Origin: Aestuariivirga sp.
Lineage (GTDB): Bacteria; Pseudomonadota; Alphaproteobacteria; Rhizobiales; Aestuariivirgaceae
Assembly: GCA_030680855.1 (NCBI GenBank)
Contig: JAUXUN010000060.1
Location: 1 to 35,958, forward strand
Direction: 5' to 3'
DNA: 35,958 bases
Shown here: piece after piece, positions 1 through 6,687 of the stretch
How positions within the stretch are numbered: position 1 is the stretch's first letter
How the letters are laid out: the number at the start of each line of letters is the position of its first letter
Translations under genes and position numbers: made by a program
The notes under the pieces: generated by a model
The model's database searches: none
What the model saw: only the letters and a program-made list of their open reading frames with translations
Told to the model about the DNA's origin: nothing

Positions 1-122
1 GACTTCACCTCATCCATATATTTGCTGCGTGGGGATTCGAAAAGTTCCACCAAGCGCTCAAAATCATCAGCGCGATGCGGTCGAAGCCTTACGCGCTCGC
101 CTTGGAGAGCAGGCGCAATCAC
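1..122 (-). CDS. GNAT-family N-acetyltransferase, N-terminal part (runs off the left edge)
   Basis: An open frame on the minus strand starts at a GTG (120-122) that overlaps the stop codon of the LysE gene by four bases (GTGA) and stays open to the window edge, giving 40 residues. The translation contains GERVRLRPHRADDFERLVEL, which resembles the first strand and helix of RimJ/RimL-type acetyltransferases (typically a run like ERLxLRPxxxxDxxxL). That family moves an acetyl group from acetyl-CoA onto an amine of a protein or small molecule; the substrate here cannot be told. The acetyl-CoA binding motif would lie outside the window. The four-base overlap suggests coupling to the LysE gene upstream. 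A G-rich stretch just before the GTG could act as a ribosome site but is very close to it, so the exact start is uncertain. Confidence 0.65.
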   Translation of the reverse strand, partial: MIAPALQGERVRLRPHRADDFERLVELFESPRSKYMDEVK

Positions 123-730
123 CGTCCCCGCAGCGCCATCCACACGCCGCCAGCCGTCAGGCAAACACCGCTGACAATCTCGATTGCCCGAATGCGTGAG
201 CGTGAAAGCCACGTACCGGCCTTCCCGGCCATCAATGCGTAGCAGGTGTCGCCCACCGCGGCGATCACCGCAAAGGTTACGCCCAGCAGCAACGTCTGCT
301 GCATCATGTTTCCATCCTTGGAAAGGAACGGCGGAATGAGCGCCCCAAAAAGCACCAGCATCTTGGGGTTGGACATGATCACCACGAAACCCTGTAGGAA
401 GAAACTTCCCCTGGGCCGCGCCCGGTCCACCGCAATGGCCAAATCACCATTGGAGCGGAACAGCTTGATGCCCAGCCACACGAGATAGATGGCCCCGGCC
501 CAGCGCAACACATCAAACCACATACCCATAACCTGGATGGCGGCACCAAGCCCAAGCGCTGCAATGGCGAGCCAAATCACCACGCCCGCCTGCGTACCCG
601 CCACATTCATCAACCCTGCCCGGGTCCCATAGCGCAGACTATTCGCAATGATCACGGTCACTGTCGGGCCTGGAACAAAGGCCAAGGCCATCGCCGCAAC
701 ACAAAAGGCAAGATAGGATTCGTACGACAT
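119..730 (-). CDS. LysE/RhtB family amino-acid exporter
   Basis: The 203-residue product is very hydrophobic, with about six predicted membrane helices, and has the usual length of LysE/RhtB proteins (about 200-210). The N-terminal part carries the family signature region FVPGPTVTVIIANSLRYGTR followed by AGTQAG, as in proteins that export lysine, homoserine, threonine or similar amino acids across the inner membrane by proton exchange. The actual substrate cannot be inferred. The ATG at 730 is preceded by a clear GAGGAG ribosome site. The gene lies 59 bases downstream of gyrA on the same strand and overlaps the start of the following acetyltransferase, so it may be read as the middle gene of a small transcription unit. 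Confidence 0.88.
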   Translation of the reverse strand: MSYESYLAFCVAAMALAFVPGPTVTVIIANSLRYGTRAGLMNVAGTQAGVVIWLAIAALGLGAAIQVMGMWFDVLRWAGAIYLVWLGIKLFRSNGDLAIAVDRARPRGSFFLQGFVVIMSNPKMLVLFGALIPPFLSKDGNMMQQTLLLGVTFAVIAAVGDTCYALMAGKAGTWLSRSRIRAIEIVSGVCLTAGGVWMALRGR

Positions 731-789
731 GATTTCAGCTCCTCATTCACCATAGGGAGCCAGAAATGCGGCAAGCCTGTCAAGCGGAA

Positions 790-3504
790 TTACGCCTCGT
801 CTTCCACCACCTCATCCTCGCTCAGACTCTCAACTGACACTACGTTCTCGTCATCAGCCGTATCGATCACGATCACCCCTTGCGTCGAGCGTCCGGCCTT
901 GCGGATGCCGTCAACCGGGCAGCGGATAAGCTGCCCGCCATCGGTCACCAGCATGATCTGGTCGGAATGCTCAACCGGGAAGGAAGCCACCAGCGGGCCG
1001 TTGCGCTCGTTCACCGCCATTGCCACAATGCCTTTGCCGCCGCGGTTGGTGATGCGGTATTCGAATGACGACGTGCGCTTGCCATAGCCGTTGCTCGATA
1101 CCGTGAGGATCACCTGCTCGGCCGCTCCCATCGCCGCATAGCGCTCCTGGCTCAGGCCCGCATCGGCCACTTCTTCTTCATCGGAAGTTTCCGTCTCCGC
1201 ATCCTCGCCCGCCACCGCGCGCGACATTTTGAGGAACGCCAAGCGCTCTTCCGCCGTCGCATCCACGTGGCGGATGACCGCCATGGAAATTACGTGATCG
1301 TCCTTTTCAAGCTTGATGCCGCGCACCCCGGTTGAATCACGCCCCTTGAACACGCGCACGTCATTCACCGGGAACCTGATGCATTGCCCCTGCGCCGTGG
1401 TCAGCAACACGTCGTCCGCATCCGTGCAGATCTCGACACCGGCAATCATGTCGCCAGATTCCAGCTTCATGGCAATCTTGCCGGAGCGATTGATGCTTTC
1501 GAAATCATCCAGCGCATTGCGCCGGACCCCGCCGGAGCGGGTGGCAAACATCAGATGCAGGTTCGCCGCATCCCCGTCATTTTCCGGCAGCGGCATGATG
1601 GTCGTGATGCGCTCGTCCTGAGACAGCGGCAGAATATTGATCAATGCCTTGCCCCGCGCCTGCGGATTGCCTACCGGCAGCCGCCACACCTTCATGCGGT
1701 AAACCATGCCCAGCGAAGAGAAGAACAATATCGGTGTATGGGTATTGGCCACGAAAAGCTTGGTGACAAAATCCTCGTCACGCATCTGCACGCCGGCCCG
1801 GCCCTTGCCGCCGCGCCGCTGCGCCCGGTAAGCCGAAAGCGGCACCCGCTTCACATAGCCCGCGTGCGAAACCGTCACCACCATGTCTTCCCGGGCAATC
1901 AGGTCTTCATCGTCAACCTCGCCATCGTTCTCAATAATTTCGGTGCGCCGCGGCGTGGCGAAATCAACCTTGATCTGCGCCAGCTCGCCCTTGATGATGT
2001 TCATCACGCGCAGGCGTGAACGCAGGATATCAAGGTATTCCGAAATCTCCTTGGCAAGCTTCTGCAGCTCGTCGGTGATTTCATCAATGCCCAGCGCCGT
2101 AAGGCGTTGCAAACGCAGATCGAGGATGGCCCGTGCCTGCTCTTCCGAAAGCCGGTAATTGTTGTCGGCTCCTAGCGAATGCCGAGGATCGGCAATGAGC
2201 GCGATCAGCGGCCCCAAATCCTTTGCCGGCCAGGCCCGCGCCATCAGGGCCTCGCGCGCTTCGCCAGCATCCTTGGACCGGCGGATCAGCTTGATGACTT
2301 CATCAATATTGGCAACCGCGATTGCCAGGCCCACCAAAATATGCGCCCGGTCGCGGGCCTTGTTCAAGAGGAACTTGGTGCGCCGTGTAACAACCTCTTC
2401 GCGGAATGATATAAAGGCTTGGAGCAAGTCCTTGAGATTCAACTGCTCCGGCCGCCCGCCGGTCAGCGCAATGTTGTTTACGCTGAAGGTGCTCTGCAAT
2501 TGCGAGAAGCGGTAAAGCTGGTTGAGCACCACATCGGTCATGGCATCCCGCTTGATCTCGATCACCACACGCATGCCCTGGCGTGAGGACTCGTCGCGGA
2601 TATCCGAGATGCCTTCGATCTTCTTGTCGCGCACCATTTCAGCGATGCGCTCGATCATCAGCGCCTTGTTCACCTGATAGGGAATCTCCGTGACAACCAG
2701 CGCTTCACGGTCCTTGCGCAGTTCTTCCGTATGCACCCGCCCGCGCAAAACAACGGAGCCGCGCCCCGTGTGGAACGCCGACTTGATGCCCATGCGTCCC
2801 AGAATGATTCCGCCCGTCGGAAAATCCGGCCCCGGCATGCGCCCAATCAGGTCATCGATGGAAATTGCCGGATTGTCGATGGTGGCAATCGTGGCATCGA
2901 TCACTTCGCCCAGATTATGCGGCGCCATGTTGGTGGCCATTCCGACAGCGATCCCGCCGGAGCCATTCACCAGCAAATTCGGATACTTGGCGGGAAGCAC
3001 AGCAGGTTCCTTGCGCTCGCCATCATAATTTGGCTGAAAATCGACTGTATCCTTGTCAATATCATCCAGCAGCGGCATTGCCGCTTCGGCGAGTTTGCTC
3101 TCCGTATAGCGCATTGCCGCAGGCGGATCTCCGTCAACCGAACCGAAATTGCCTTGGCTGCCGATAAGCGGCAAGCGCATGGAAAAGTCCTGCGCCATGC
3201 GCACCAGCGCGTCATAAATCGCGCTGTCGCCATGCGGGTGATAACGGCCCATTACATCGCCAACCGTCGTCGCGGACTTGGTAAACTTCTTGTCAGGCGT
3301 CCTGCCGGCTTCATGCATGGCAAAAAGAATGCGCCGGTGTACCGGCTTCAGGCCATCGCGCACATCAGGAAGCGCCCGGCTCACGATCACGCTCATGGCG
3401 TAATCGAGGTAGCTTTTCTTCATCTCATCTTCGATGGTGATGAGAGTAATTTCACCGGGATTGGCGGGCGGAACCACGCCATTCTTGTCGTCTTTGTCGG
3501 TCAC
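790..3504 (-). CDS. gyrA: DNA gyrase subunit A
   Basis: GyrA is the breakage-reunion subunit of DNA gyrase, which adds negative supercoils in an A2B2 complex with GyrB. The product is 904 residues, a normal length. The catalytic tyrosine is Y133 in the AMRYTES motif. The quinolone-resistance region reads [10 protein letters not shown] with serine at 94 and aspartate at 98, the residues equivalent to E. coli S83 and D87, so no classic resistance change is seen. The C-terminal domain contains the GyrA box QRRGGKG, needed for DNA wrapping, and repeated blade motifs such as RGGKGI further on. An acidic segment rich in Glu and Asp lies in the C-terminal third, and the tail is also acidic. Only the start of gyrB-independent context is seen: a LysE exporter follows and a small secreted protein gene precedes it. 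Confidence 0.97.
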   Translation of the reverse strand: MTDKDDKNGVVPPANPGEITLITIEDEMKKSYLDYAMSVIVSRALPDVRDGLKPVHRRILFAMHEAGRTPDKKFTKSATTVGDVMGRYHPHGDSAIYDALVRMAQDFSMRLPLIGSQGNFGSVDGDPPAAMRYTESKLAEAAMPLLDDIDKDTVDFQPNYDGERKEPAVLPAKYPNLLVNGSGGIAVGMATNMAPHNLGEVIDATIATIDNPAISIDDLIGRMPGPDFPTGGIILGRMGIKSAFHTGRGSVVLRGRVHTEELRKDREALVVTEIPYQVNKALMIERIAEMVRDKKIEGISDIRDESSRQGMRVVIEIKRDAMTDVVLNQLYRFSQLQSTFSVNNIALTGGRPEQLNLKDLLQAFISFREEVVTRRTKFLLNKARDRAHILVGLAIAVANIDEVIKLIRRSKDAGEAREALMARAWPAKDLGPLIALIADPRHSLGADNNYRLSEEQARAILDLRLQRLTALGIDEITDELQKLAKEISEYLDILRSRLRVMNIIKGELAQIKVDFATPRRTEIIENDGEVDDEDLIAREDMVVTVSHAGYVKRVPLSAYRAQRRGGKGRAGVQMRDEDFVTKLFVANTHTPILFFSSLGMVYRMKVWRLPVGNPQARGKALINILPLSQDERITTIMPLPENDGDAANLHLMFATRSGGVRRNALDDFESINRSGKIAMKLESGDMIAGVEICTDADDVLLTTAQGQCIRFPVNDVRVFKGRDSTGVRGIKLEKDDHVISMAVIRHVDATAEERLAFLKMSRAVAGEDAETETSDEEEVADAGLSQERYAAMGAAEQVILTVSSNGYGKRTSSFEYRITNRGGKGIVAMAVNERNGPLVASFPVEHSDQIMLVTDGGQLIRCPVDGIRKAGRSTQGVIVIDTADDENVVSVESLSEDEVVEDEA

Positions 3505-3576
3505 GGACGGCCCTTAACTCAAGCTTCTGACCACTTCAAAAACGTCCTGATTGTTGGACGATTCGAGCGGCTGCTC

Positions 3577-3605
3577 AGTTTAGTTTGAGAGCGCTTCAAT
3601 CGCAA
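3577..3605 (-). promoter_or_regulatory. Candidate promoter for gyrA
   Basis: On the minus strand a TTGCGA (-35, at 3600-3605) is followed after 17 bases by TAAACT (-10, at 3577-3582), about 75 bases upstream of the gyrA ATG. A short hairpin with CGTCC/GGACG arms (3543-3560) lies in the leader. This is a pattern match to a housekeeping sigma promoter only. Confidence 0.35.
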
Positions 3606-3648
3606 CGAAAAGGAATGGGAAATCTGGAGAAAAACGGTGCAAAACTGG

Positions 3649-3996
3649 CTAGATTTTGCGGAATTTCACGCCATTGCCGCGATACCAGCCGTCATCGGCA
3701 ACGACCCGCGAACACGAGGCCTTGCCGTTCAGCCAGGTCGACCAGACAATGCACAGCTTGCCGCGCTCCACACTCCAGCGGCCACGGTCTTCCTGGCCCG
3801 TCATCTGGCCAATCAAGGTGCCATTGCCACGCGCCGTAATCTTGACTGTAACGGCGCCATTGACCACTGCATGGAAATTGCCGGGAAACAGCTTTCCGAG
3901 TTCAGCCTGGGATAGCACCGCCTCATCCGCTCCTGCACTGACGCCCGAAAATACCAATACGGAGGCAGCGAGGATGGAAATCATGAATTGTTTCAT
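3649..3996 (-). CDS. Small secreted protein of unknown function
   Basis: The product is 115 residues when the start is placed at the ATG at 3996, which begins MKQFMISILAASVLVFSG, a textbook Sec signal peptide with a likely cleavage after SAGA. A start 13 codons further upstream exists, but it would put charged and polar residues ahead of the signal and its DNA overlaps the promoter and palindrome. The mature part has two cysteines about 17 residues apart (CIVW and SCSR) that could form a disulfide, and a GRWSVERGKLCIVW stretch typical of small beta-rich periplasmic proteins. I do not recognise a named family. It stands alone between ssb and gyrA on the same strand, with its own promoter candidate. 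Confidence 0.7.
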   Translation of the reverse strand: MKQFMISILAASVLVFSGVSAGADEAVLSQAELGKLFPGNFHAVVNGAVTVKITARGNGTLIGQMTGQEDRGRWSVERGKLCIVWSTWLNGKASCSRVVADDGWYRGNGVKFRKI

Positions 3997-4019
3997 ATCG
4001 TGAACCCTGATTCCATTTG

Positions 4020-4060
4020 TGTTGCATTGCAACATAATTGACCCGCCTTTAGCCAGTCAA
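4020..4060 (-). promoter_or_regulatory. Candidate promoter with overlapping palindromic operator
   Basis: On the minus strand TTGACT (-35, 4055-4060) is followed after 18 bases by TATGTT (-10, 4031-4036). Overlapping the -10 and the presumed start site is a perfect 7-base inverted repeat with a one-base centre, TGTTGCA-N-TGCAACA (4020-4034). The placement is that expected of a repressor site for the small secreted protein gene that starts at 3996. The binding protein is not identified. Confidence 0.45.
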
Positions 4061-4163
4061 ATGTGAACATAATGTGGCCAAGTGGTAATTTCGGCACAAT
4101 CGTCCGGCCTTGCCAGTAACAACAATGACTTAGCAAGAAACGCGCCAAACAGGCGTCGGCCCC

Positions 4164-4649
4164 TCAGAACGGGACTTCGTCGTCCAAATCCCGGGCAAAG
4201 CTCTGGGCCTTCCCGGCCGCACCACGGGGCCTGTCCATAGGGCTGGACTGGCCAAACTCATCGCCGCCGGAACTGGTACTCTCCCCGGAACCGCCGCCCC
4301 GGCCGCCAAGCATGGTCAATTCACCCCGGAAATTCTGCAAAACCACCTCGGTTGAGTATTTCTCGACGCCGTCCTTGTCGGTCCATTTCCGCGTCTGCAG
4401 CGCCCCTTCGATATAAACCGTGGAGCCCTTCTTCAGATACTGCTCAGCCACCTTGGCCAGGTTTTCATTGAATATGACCACCCGGTGCCATTCCGTGCGC
4501 TCCTTGCGCTCGCCTGTGGCCTTGTCGCGCCAATTTTCCGAGGTGGCGAGGCTCAGGTTTACGATGGCCTTGCCGTCCTGGGTATGGCGCACCTCGGGGT
4601 CCTTCCCCAAATTGCCCACCAGAATAACCTTGTTGACCGAACCTGCCAT
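4164..4649 (-). CDS. ssb: Single-stranded DNA-binding protein
   Basis: SSB coats single-stranded DNA as a homotetramer during replication, repair and recombination, and recruits partner proteins through its tail. The product is 161 residues. The first 110 or so form the OB fold (starting [19 protein letters not shown], with the WHRVVIFNE strand and the [12 protein letters not shown] strand). A flexible Gly/Ser/Pro-rich linker follows, and the protein ends with the acidic tip DLDDEVPF that binds partners. The start is the ATG at 4649, preceded by GGGAG. Its promoter carries a perfect alphaproteobacterial SOS box, so LexA control is very likely. uvrA, usually a divergent neighbour of ssb in this group, lies 6.6 kb away here. 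Confidence 0.97.
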   Translation of the reverse strand: MAGSVNKVILVGNLGKDPEVRHTQDGKAIVNLSLATSENWRDKATGERKERTEWHRVVIFNENLAKVAEQYLKKGSTVYIEGALQTRKWTDKDGVEKYSTEVVLQNFRGELTMLGGRGGGSGESTSSGGDEFGQSSPMDRPRGAAGKAQSFARDLDDEVPF

Positions 4650-4726
4650 GACACATCTCCCTGTTTTCGCGCACCCTAGTCCTTCGCACGCAGGCTTTCA
4701 CCCGCTGGCTGGGTTTATCCACACCG

Positions 4727-4755
4727 TATATATGTTCTATTTTTGTTCCAAACAA
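4727..4755 (-). promoter_or_regulatory. ssb promoter with LexA (SOS) box in the spacer
   Basis: On the plus strand GTTC (4734-4737), seven bases, then GTTC (4745-4748) is a perfect match to the alphaproteobacterial LexA box. Read on the minus strand, TTGTTT (-35, 4750-4755) and TATATA (-10, 4727-4732) are separated by 17 bases, and the SOS box fills that spacer. LexA bound here would block RNA polymerase. Pattern and geometry are seen directly; LexA binding is inferred. Confidence 0.75.
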
Positions 4756-4757
4756 GG

Positions 4758-4787
4758 CAAAAAACACCCCCGGCATAACCCCGGGGC
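4758..4787 (-). terminator. Intrinsic terminator downstream of the microprotein genes
   Basis: Read on the minus strand, a CCCCGG stem pairs with CCGGGG around a seven-base loop (4768-4786). Three bases further on comes a run of six T (4759-4764). It lies just after the stop of the 47-aa microprotein gene and just before the ssb promoter, insulating ssb from the microprotein transcripts. Confidence 0.75.
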
Positions 4788-4801
4788 TGTGATTAAATCT
4801 G

Positions 4802-4945
4802 TTAGGCGCGACCGAACAGGCGCGCAATCCGGCCTGCGCTCTTGCCTTCGCTCATCTTCGCATTTGCGAGATGGGCTTCAACGTCCTTGTTCTGCATCAT
4901 GGCAGTGCTGTAAACGTTTGAATATGCTCCAAAAACCCAGTTCAT
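4802..4945 (-). CDS. Microprotein A (47 aa), paralogue of microprotein B
   Basis: A short minus-strand gene reads MNWVFGAYSNVYSTAMMQ at its N-terminus and ends with a basic GRIARLFGRA tail. No signal peptide or membrane helix is evident, though residues 1-17 are amphipathic and aromatic-rich. Two adjacent ATGs (4948 and 4945) follow a strong GAGGAG; the second gives better spacing and matches the start of the neighbouring paralogue. The first 16 residues match microprotein B at 13 positions, and several of the codon differences are synonymous, so the frame is under protein-level selection. The gene has its own promoter cassette and an intrinsic terminator. I do not recognise a named family. 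Small hypothetical proteins controlled by a LysR regulator (VtlR) are known in Brucella and Agrobacterium, and this may be an equivalent set. Confidence 0.75.
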   Translation of the reverse strand: MNWVFGAYSNVYSTAMMQNKDVEAHLANAKMSEGKSAGRIARLFGRA

Positions 4946-4980
4946 CATCGTTCTCCTCAAATCAAATCTCTGTTGTTCTC

Positions 4981-5009
4981 AATATGGACTTTTCGCGGTC
5001 GCAACACAA
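4981..5009 (-). promoter_or_regulatory. Promoter of microprotein A
   Basis: On the minus strand TTGTGT (-35, 5004-5009), a 17-base spacer and CATATT (-10, 4981-4986) lie about 40 bases upstream of the start codon. The same hexamers at the same spacing occur 230 bases upstream, in front of microprotein B, which supports both as real. Confidence 0.6.
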
Positions 5010-5032
5010 ACGGTATAAAGCTACACAACCAT

Positions 5033-5050
5033 CAGAAAAAGTTACACGTC
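5033..5050 (-). promoter_or_regulatory. Upstream activator-type box, copy 1
   Basis: The 18-base element CAGAAAAAGTTACACGTC (plus strand) matches a second copy at 5264-5281 at 16 of 18 positions. It lies about 24 bases upstream of the -35 hexamer of microprotein A, the usual position for LysR activator binding. The stop codon of microprotein B (5042-5044) falls inside it. Confidence 0.55.
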
Positions 5051-5179
5051 ACATTTACCATGAAAGCGCATCAGTCTCTGCTTCTGCTCCGCCGTCAGGC
5101 TGCCGGGCCGGCGATGAAGCGGGCGCTGCCCCATGGCCGTATTGTAGACGTTCGAATAGGCTTCAAATAACCAGTTCAT
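5042..5179 (-). CDS. Microprotein B (45 aa), paralogue of microprotein A
   Basis: A short minus-strand gene begins MNWLFEAYSNVYNTAMGQ and continues into an Arg/Lys/Gln-rich second half ending GKCDV. The ATG at 5179 is chosen because the GGGAG ribosome site lies seven bases from it, while an in-frame ATG at 5185 abuts that site; this start also lines up with microprotein A. The N-terminal 16 residues are shared with microprotein A and the rest differ, suggesting one conserved functional segment and a variable tail. The last codons are encoded by DNA that doubles as the upstream box of microprotein A. It is divergent from the LysR regulator gene, 106 bases away. No terminator follows it, so its transcript probably reads through microprotein A. 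Function unknown. Confidence 0.73.
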   Translation of the reverse strand: MNWLFEAYSNVYNTAMGQRPLHRRPGSLTAEQKQRLMRFHGKCDV

Positions 5180-5210
5180 GTTCATCTCCCATGATTTAGC
5201 GGGCCACTTG

Positions 5211-5239
5211 AATATCGGCTCTTGCCGGACGGGTCACAA
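5211..5239 (-). promoter_or_regulatory. Promoter of microprotein B
   Basis: On the minus strand TTGTGA (-35, 5234-5239), a 17-base spacer and GATATT (-10, 5211-5216) lie about 32 bases upstream of the start codon. Position and sequence mirror the promoter of microprotein A with an offset of 230 bases. Confidence 0.6.
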
Positions 5240-5250
5240 ACGGCAATAAA
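5222..5250 (+). promoter_or_regulatory. Candidate promoter of the LysR-type regulator
   Basis: On the plus strand TTGCCG (5222-5227), a 17-base spacer and AATAAA (5245-5250) could drive the regulator gene starting at 5286. It overlaps the -35 of the divergent microprotein B promoter, an arrangement that would let the regulator control itself and its target at once. The match to consensus is moderate. Confidence 0.35.
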
Positions 5251-5263
5251 CAACCAATCCCAA

Positions 5264-5281
5264 CAGAAAATGTTACAGGTC
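5264..5281 (-). promoter_or_regulatory. Upstream activator-type box, copy 2
   Basis: CAGAAAATGTTACAGGTC (plus strand) matches copy 1 at 5033-5050 at 16 of 18 positions. It lies about 24 bases upstream of the microprotein B -35 and ends four bases before the GTG start of the LysR regulator. A second conserved block, CACAAACGG (5235-5243 and 5005-5013), follows at almost equal distance in both copies and covers the -35. Confidence 0.55.
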
Positions 5282-5285
5282 TCTC

Positions 5286-6260
5286 GTGGCACGCCGACTC
5301 CCCTCACTCAATGCCCTCAAAGCCTTTGAAGCAGCCGCCCGGCATGTGAGTTTTACTGAGGCAGCCGGCGAGCTTTTCGTCACCCATGCCGCCATCAGCC
5401 GCCATATCCGCGAGCTGGAGGAATATCTCGGCACCCAGCTCTTCCTGCGCACCGGCCGTGGTGTGGCCCTCACCGAGGCCGGCAAGCGCTTTGGCGAGCA
5501 GTTGACGCCCCTCTTTGATGCCCTGTCCAATGCTTCGCGCGAAGCGGCAGCCGTCGGCGCCGCCCGCCCCCTCAATGTTTCGGTGGAACCGGCCATCGCC
5601 TCGCGCTGGCTCGTGCCGCGCCTCGGCCACTTCAAGGAGCTGCACCCGGATATTGAGCTCAACATTGATCCCACCACCCGCCTGGTGGATTTTCGCGTCG
5701 ATGAAGTTGAGCTCGGCATCCGCTATGGCCGCGGCAATTGGGAAGATGTGGAAATGACCAAGCTGTCATCCAACGTGGTGATCTTCCCCGTCTGTGCCCC
5801 CGCCCTCATCGCCGGCGTGCAGAACCTTAAGCCGGAGGATCTCAAGAACTACAATCTGCTCCATGAGCAGCGCAAGCAATGGTGGGCCGACTGGCTCACC
5901 GCCAACGGCATCGAAGGCGTCACCGATTGGAAGGGCACCGTGTTCCAGAATCACCTGGCCATTGAAGCCGCCGAATCCGGCCAAGGCTTCGCCCTTGGTG
6001 ATCAAATTCTGTGCACGGATTCAATCGTTGAAGGCTGGCTCGCCCGCCCCTTTGCCCTTGAAATGAAGGACCATGGCAATTATTGGATTGTCCGCGCGAA
6101 GGGCTCCAAGGAAACCGCAACGGCGCGCTCCTTCCGCGAATGGCTGACAAGTGAAATGGCTGAGACCAACAAGAAATTTGCCGCATTGAAGGCTTCATCA
6201 AAACCCGCCAAACAGGCAGTAGCACCTGCAGGGCTGTTTTATCCCCAGTCGAATCATTAA
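5286..6260 (+). CDS. LysR-type transcriptional regulator, GcvA/VtlR-like
   Basis: The 324-residue product has an N-terminal winged helix-turn-helix (MARRLPSLNALKAFEAAARH, then FTEAAGELFVTHAAISRHIR) and a C-terminal periplasmic-binding-like effector domain from about residue 95, the layout of LysR regulators of the GcvA subgroup. The length is slightly above the usual 300 because of a Lys/Ala/Pro-rich tail after residue 300. The start is a GTG with a weak AGG six bases upstream; the conserved N-terminus leaves no better choice. It is divergent from two microprotein genes that share an upstream box, so I infer it regulates them. In Brucella and Agrobacterium the LysR regulator VtlR activates small-protein genes and a small RNA, which is the closest precedent I know. 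The effector is not predictable. Confidence 0.88.
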   Translation: MARRLPSLNALKAFEAAARHVSFTEAAGELFVTHAAISRHIRELEEYLGTQLFLRTGRGVALTEAGKRFGEQLTPLFDALSNASREAAAVGAARPLNVSVEPAIASRWLVPRLGHFKELHPDIELNIDPTTRLVDFRVDEVELGIRYGRGNWEDVEMTKLSSNVVIFPVCAPALIAGVQNLKPEDLKNYNLLHEQRKQWWADWLTANGIEGVTDWKGTVFQNHLAIEAAESGQGFALGDQILCTDSIVEGWLARPFALEMKDHGNYWIVRAKGSKETATARSFREWLTSEMAETNKKFAALKASSKPAKQAVAPAGLFYPQSNH

Positions 6261-6300
6261 GTGCTAAGCTCTTCTCTCAACCCAAGGAACTCTCATTTAG

Positions 6301-6678
6301 ATGGCCCGAAAACTATACGACTGCATGAAATGCCCGGGCTACTGCTGCTCCTACCCCGTCATTGAAGTGAAGGACCGCGATGCCGAGCGCATCGCCAAGC
6401 ATTTTGAAATGCCGCTCGCCAAGGCGGAGAAGAAGTTCTTCAAGAAGGCCCATGGTTACAAGCGCATCATGCGCCGCCAGAAAGATAAGATCTATGGCAA
6501 GATCTGTCAGTTCTTTGACACCAAGGAACGCCGCTGCACCATCTATCATGCCAGGCCCTCAACTTGCCGCGCCTTCCCCGGCGAAGGCCACTGCGGCTAT
6601 TATGATTTTCTGAAATTCGAACGCGACGGCCAGGAAGATGAAACCTACGTCTCAGTCACCAACCATTCGGGAAATTGA
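6301..6678 (+). CDS. YkgJ-type cysteine-cluster protein
   Basis: The 125-residue protein has the cysteine pattern of the YkgJ/CxxCxxxCC family: C8, C11, C15 and C16 near the N-terminus, then C69, C79, C89 and C98. Such clusters are thought to bind zinc or an iron-sulfur centre, but the biochemical role of the family is not established. The segment between the cysteine groups is helical and lysine-rich. AAGGAA lies about 15 bases before the ATG. The gene ends 9 bases before the HisD-family gene, so the two are almost certainly one operon, and a metal-related or redox link to that enzyme is a reasonable guess. It follows the LysR gene by 40 bases and could belong to the same transcript. Confidence 0.8.
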   Translation: MARKLYDCMKCPGYCCSYPVIEVKDRDAERIAKHFEMPLAKAEKKFFKKAHGYKRIMRRQKDKIYGKICQFFDTKERRCTIYHARPSTCRAFPGEGHCGYYDFLKFERDGQEDETYVSVTNHSGN

Positions 6679-6687
6679 AAGACGTTC

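Noticed and set aside
2731-3588. A 285-codon plus-strand frame over the gyrA 5' part
   Set aside because: It is antisense to a certain gene and rich in His, Arg and Ala as expected for a shadow frame; no family resemblance.
4996-5281. An AbcR-like small RNA or CRISPR-like repeat in the microprotein region
   Set aside because: The two similar blocks are promoter modules 230 bases apart, each followed by a coding frame; there is no array, and no paired anti-Shine-Dalgarno loops were seen.
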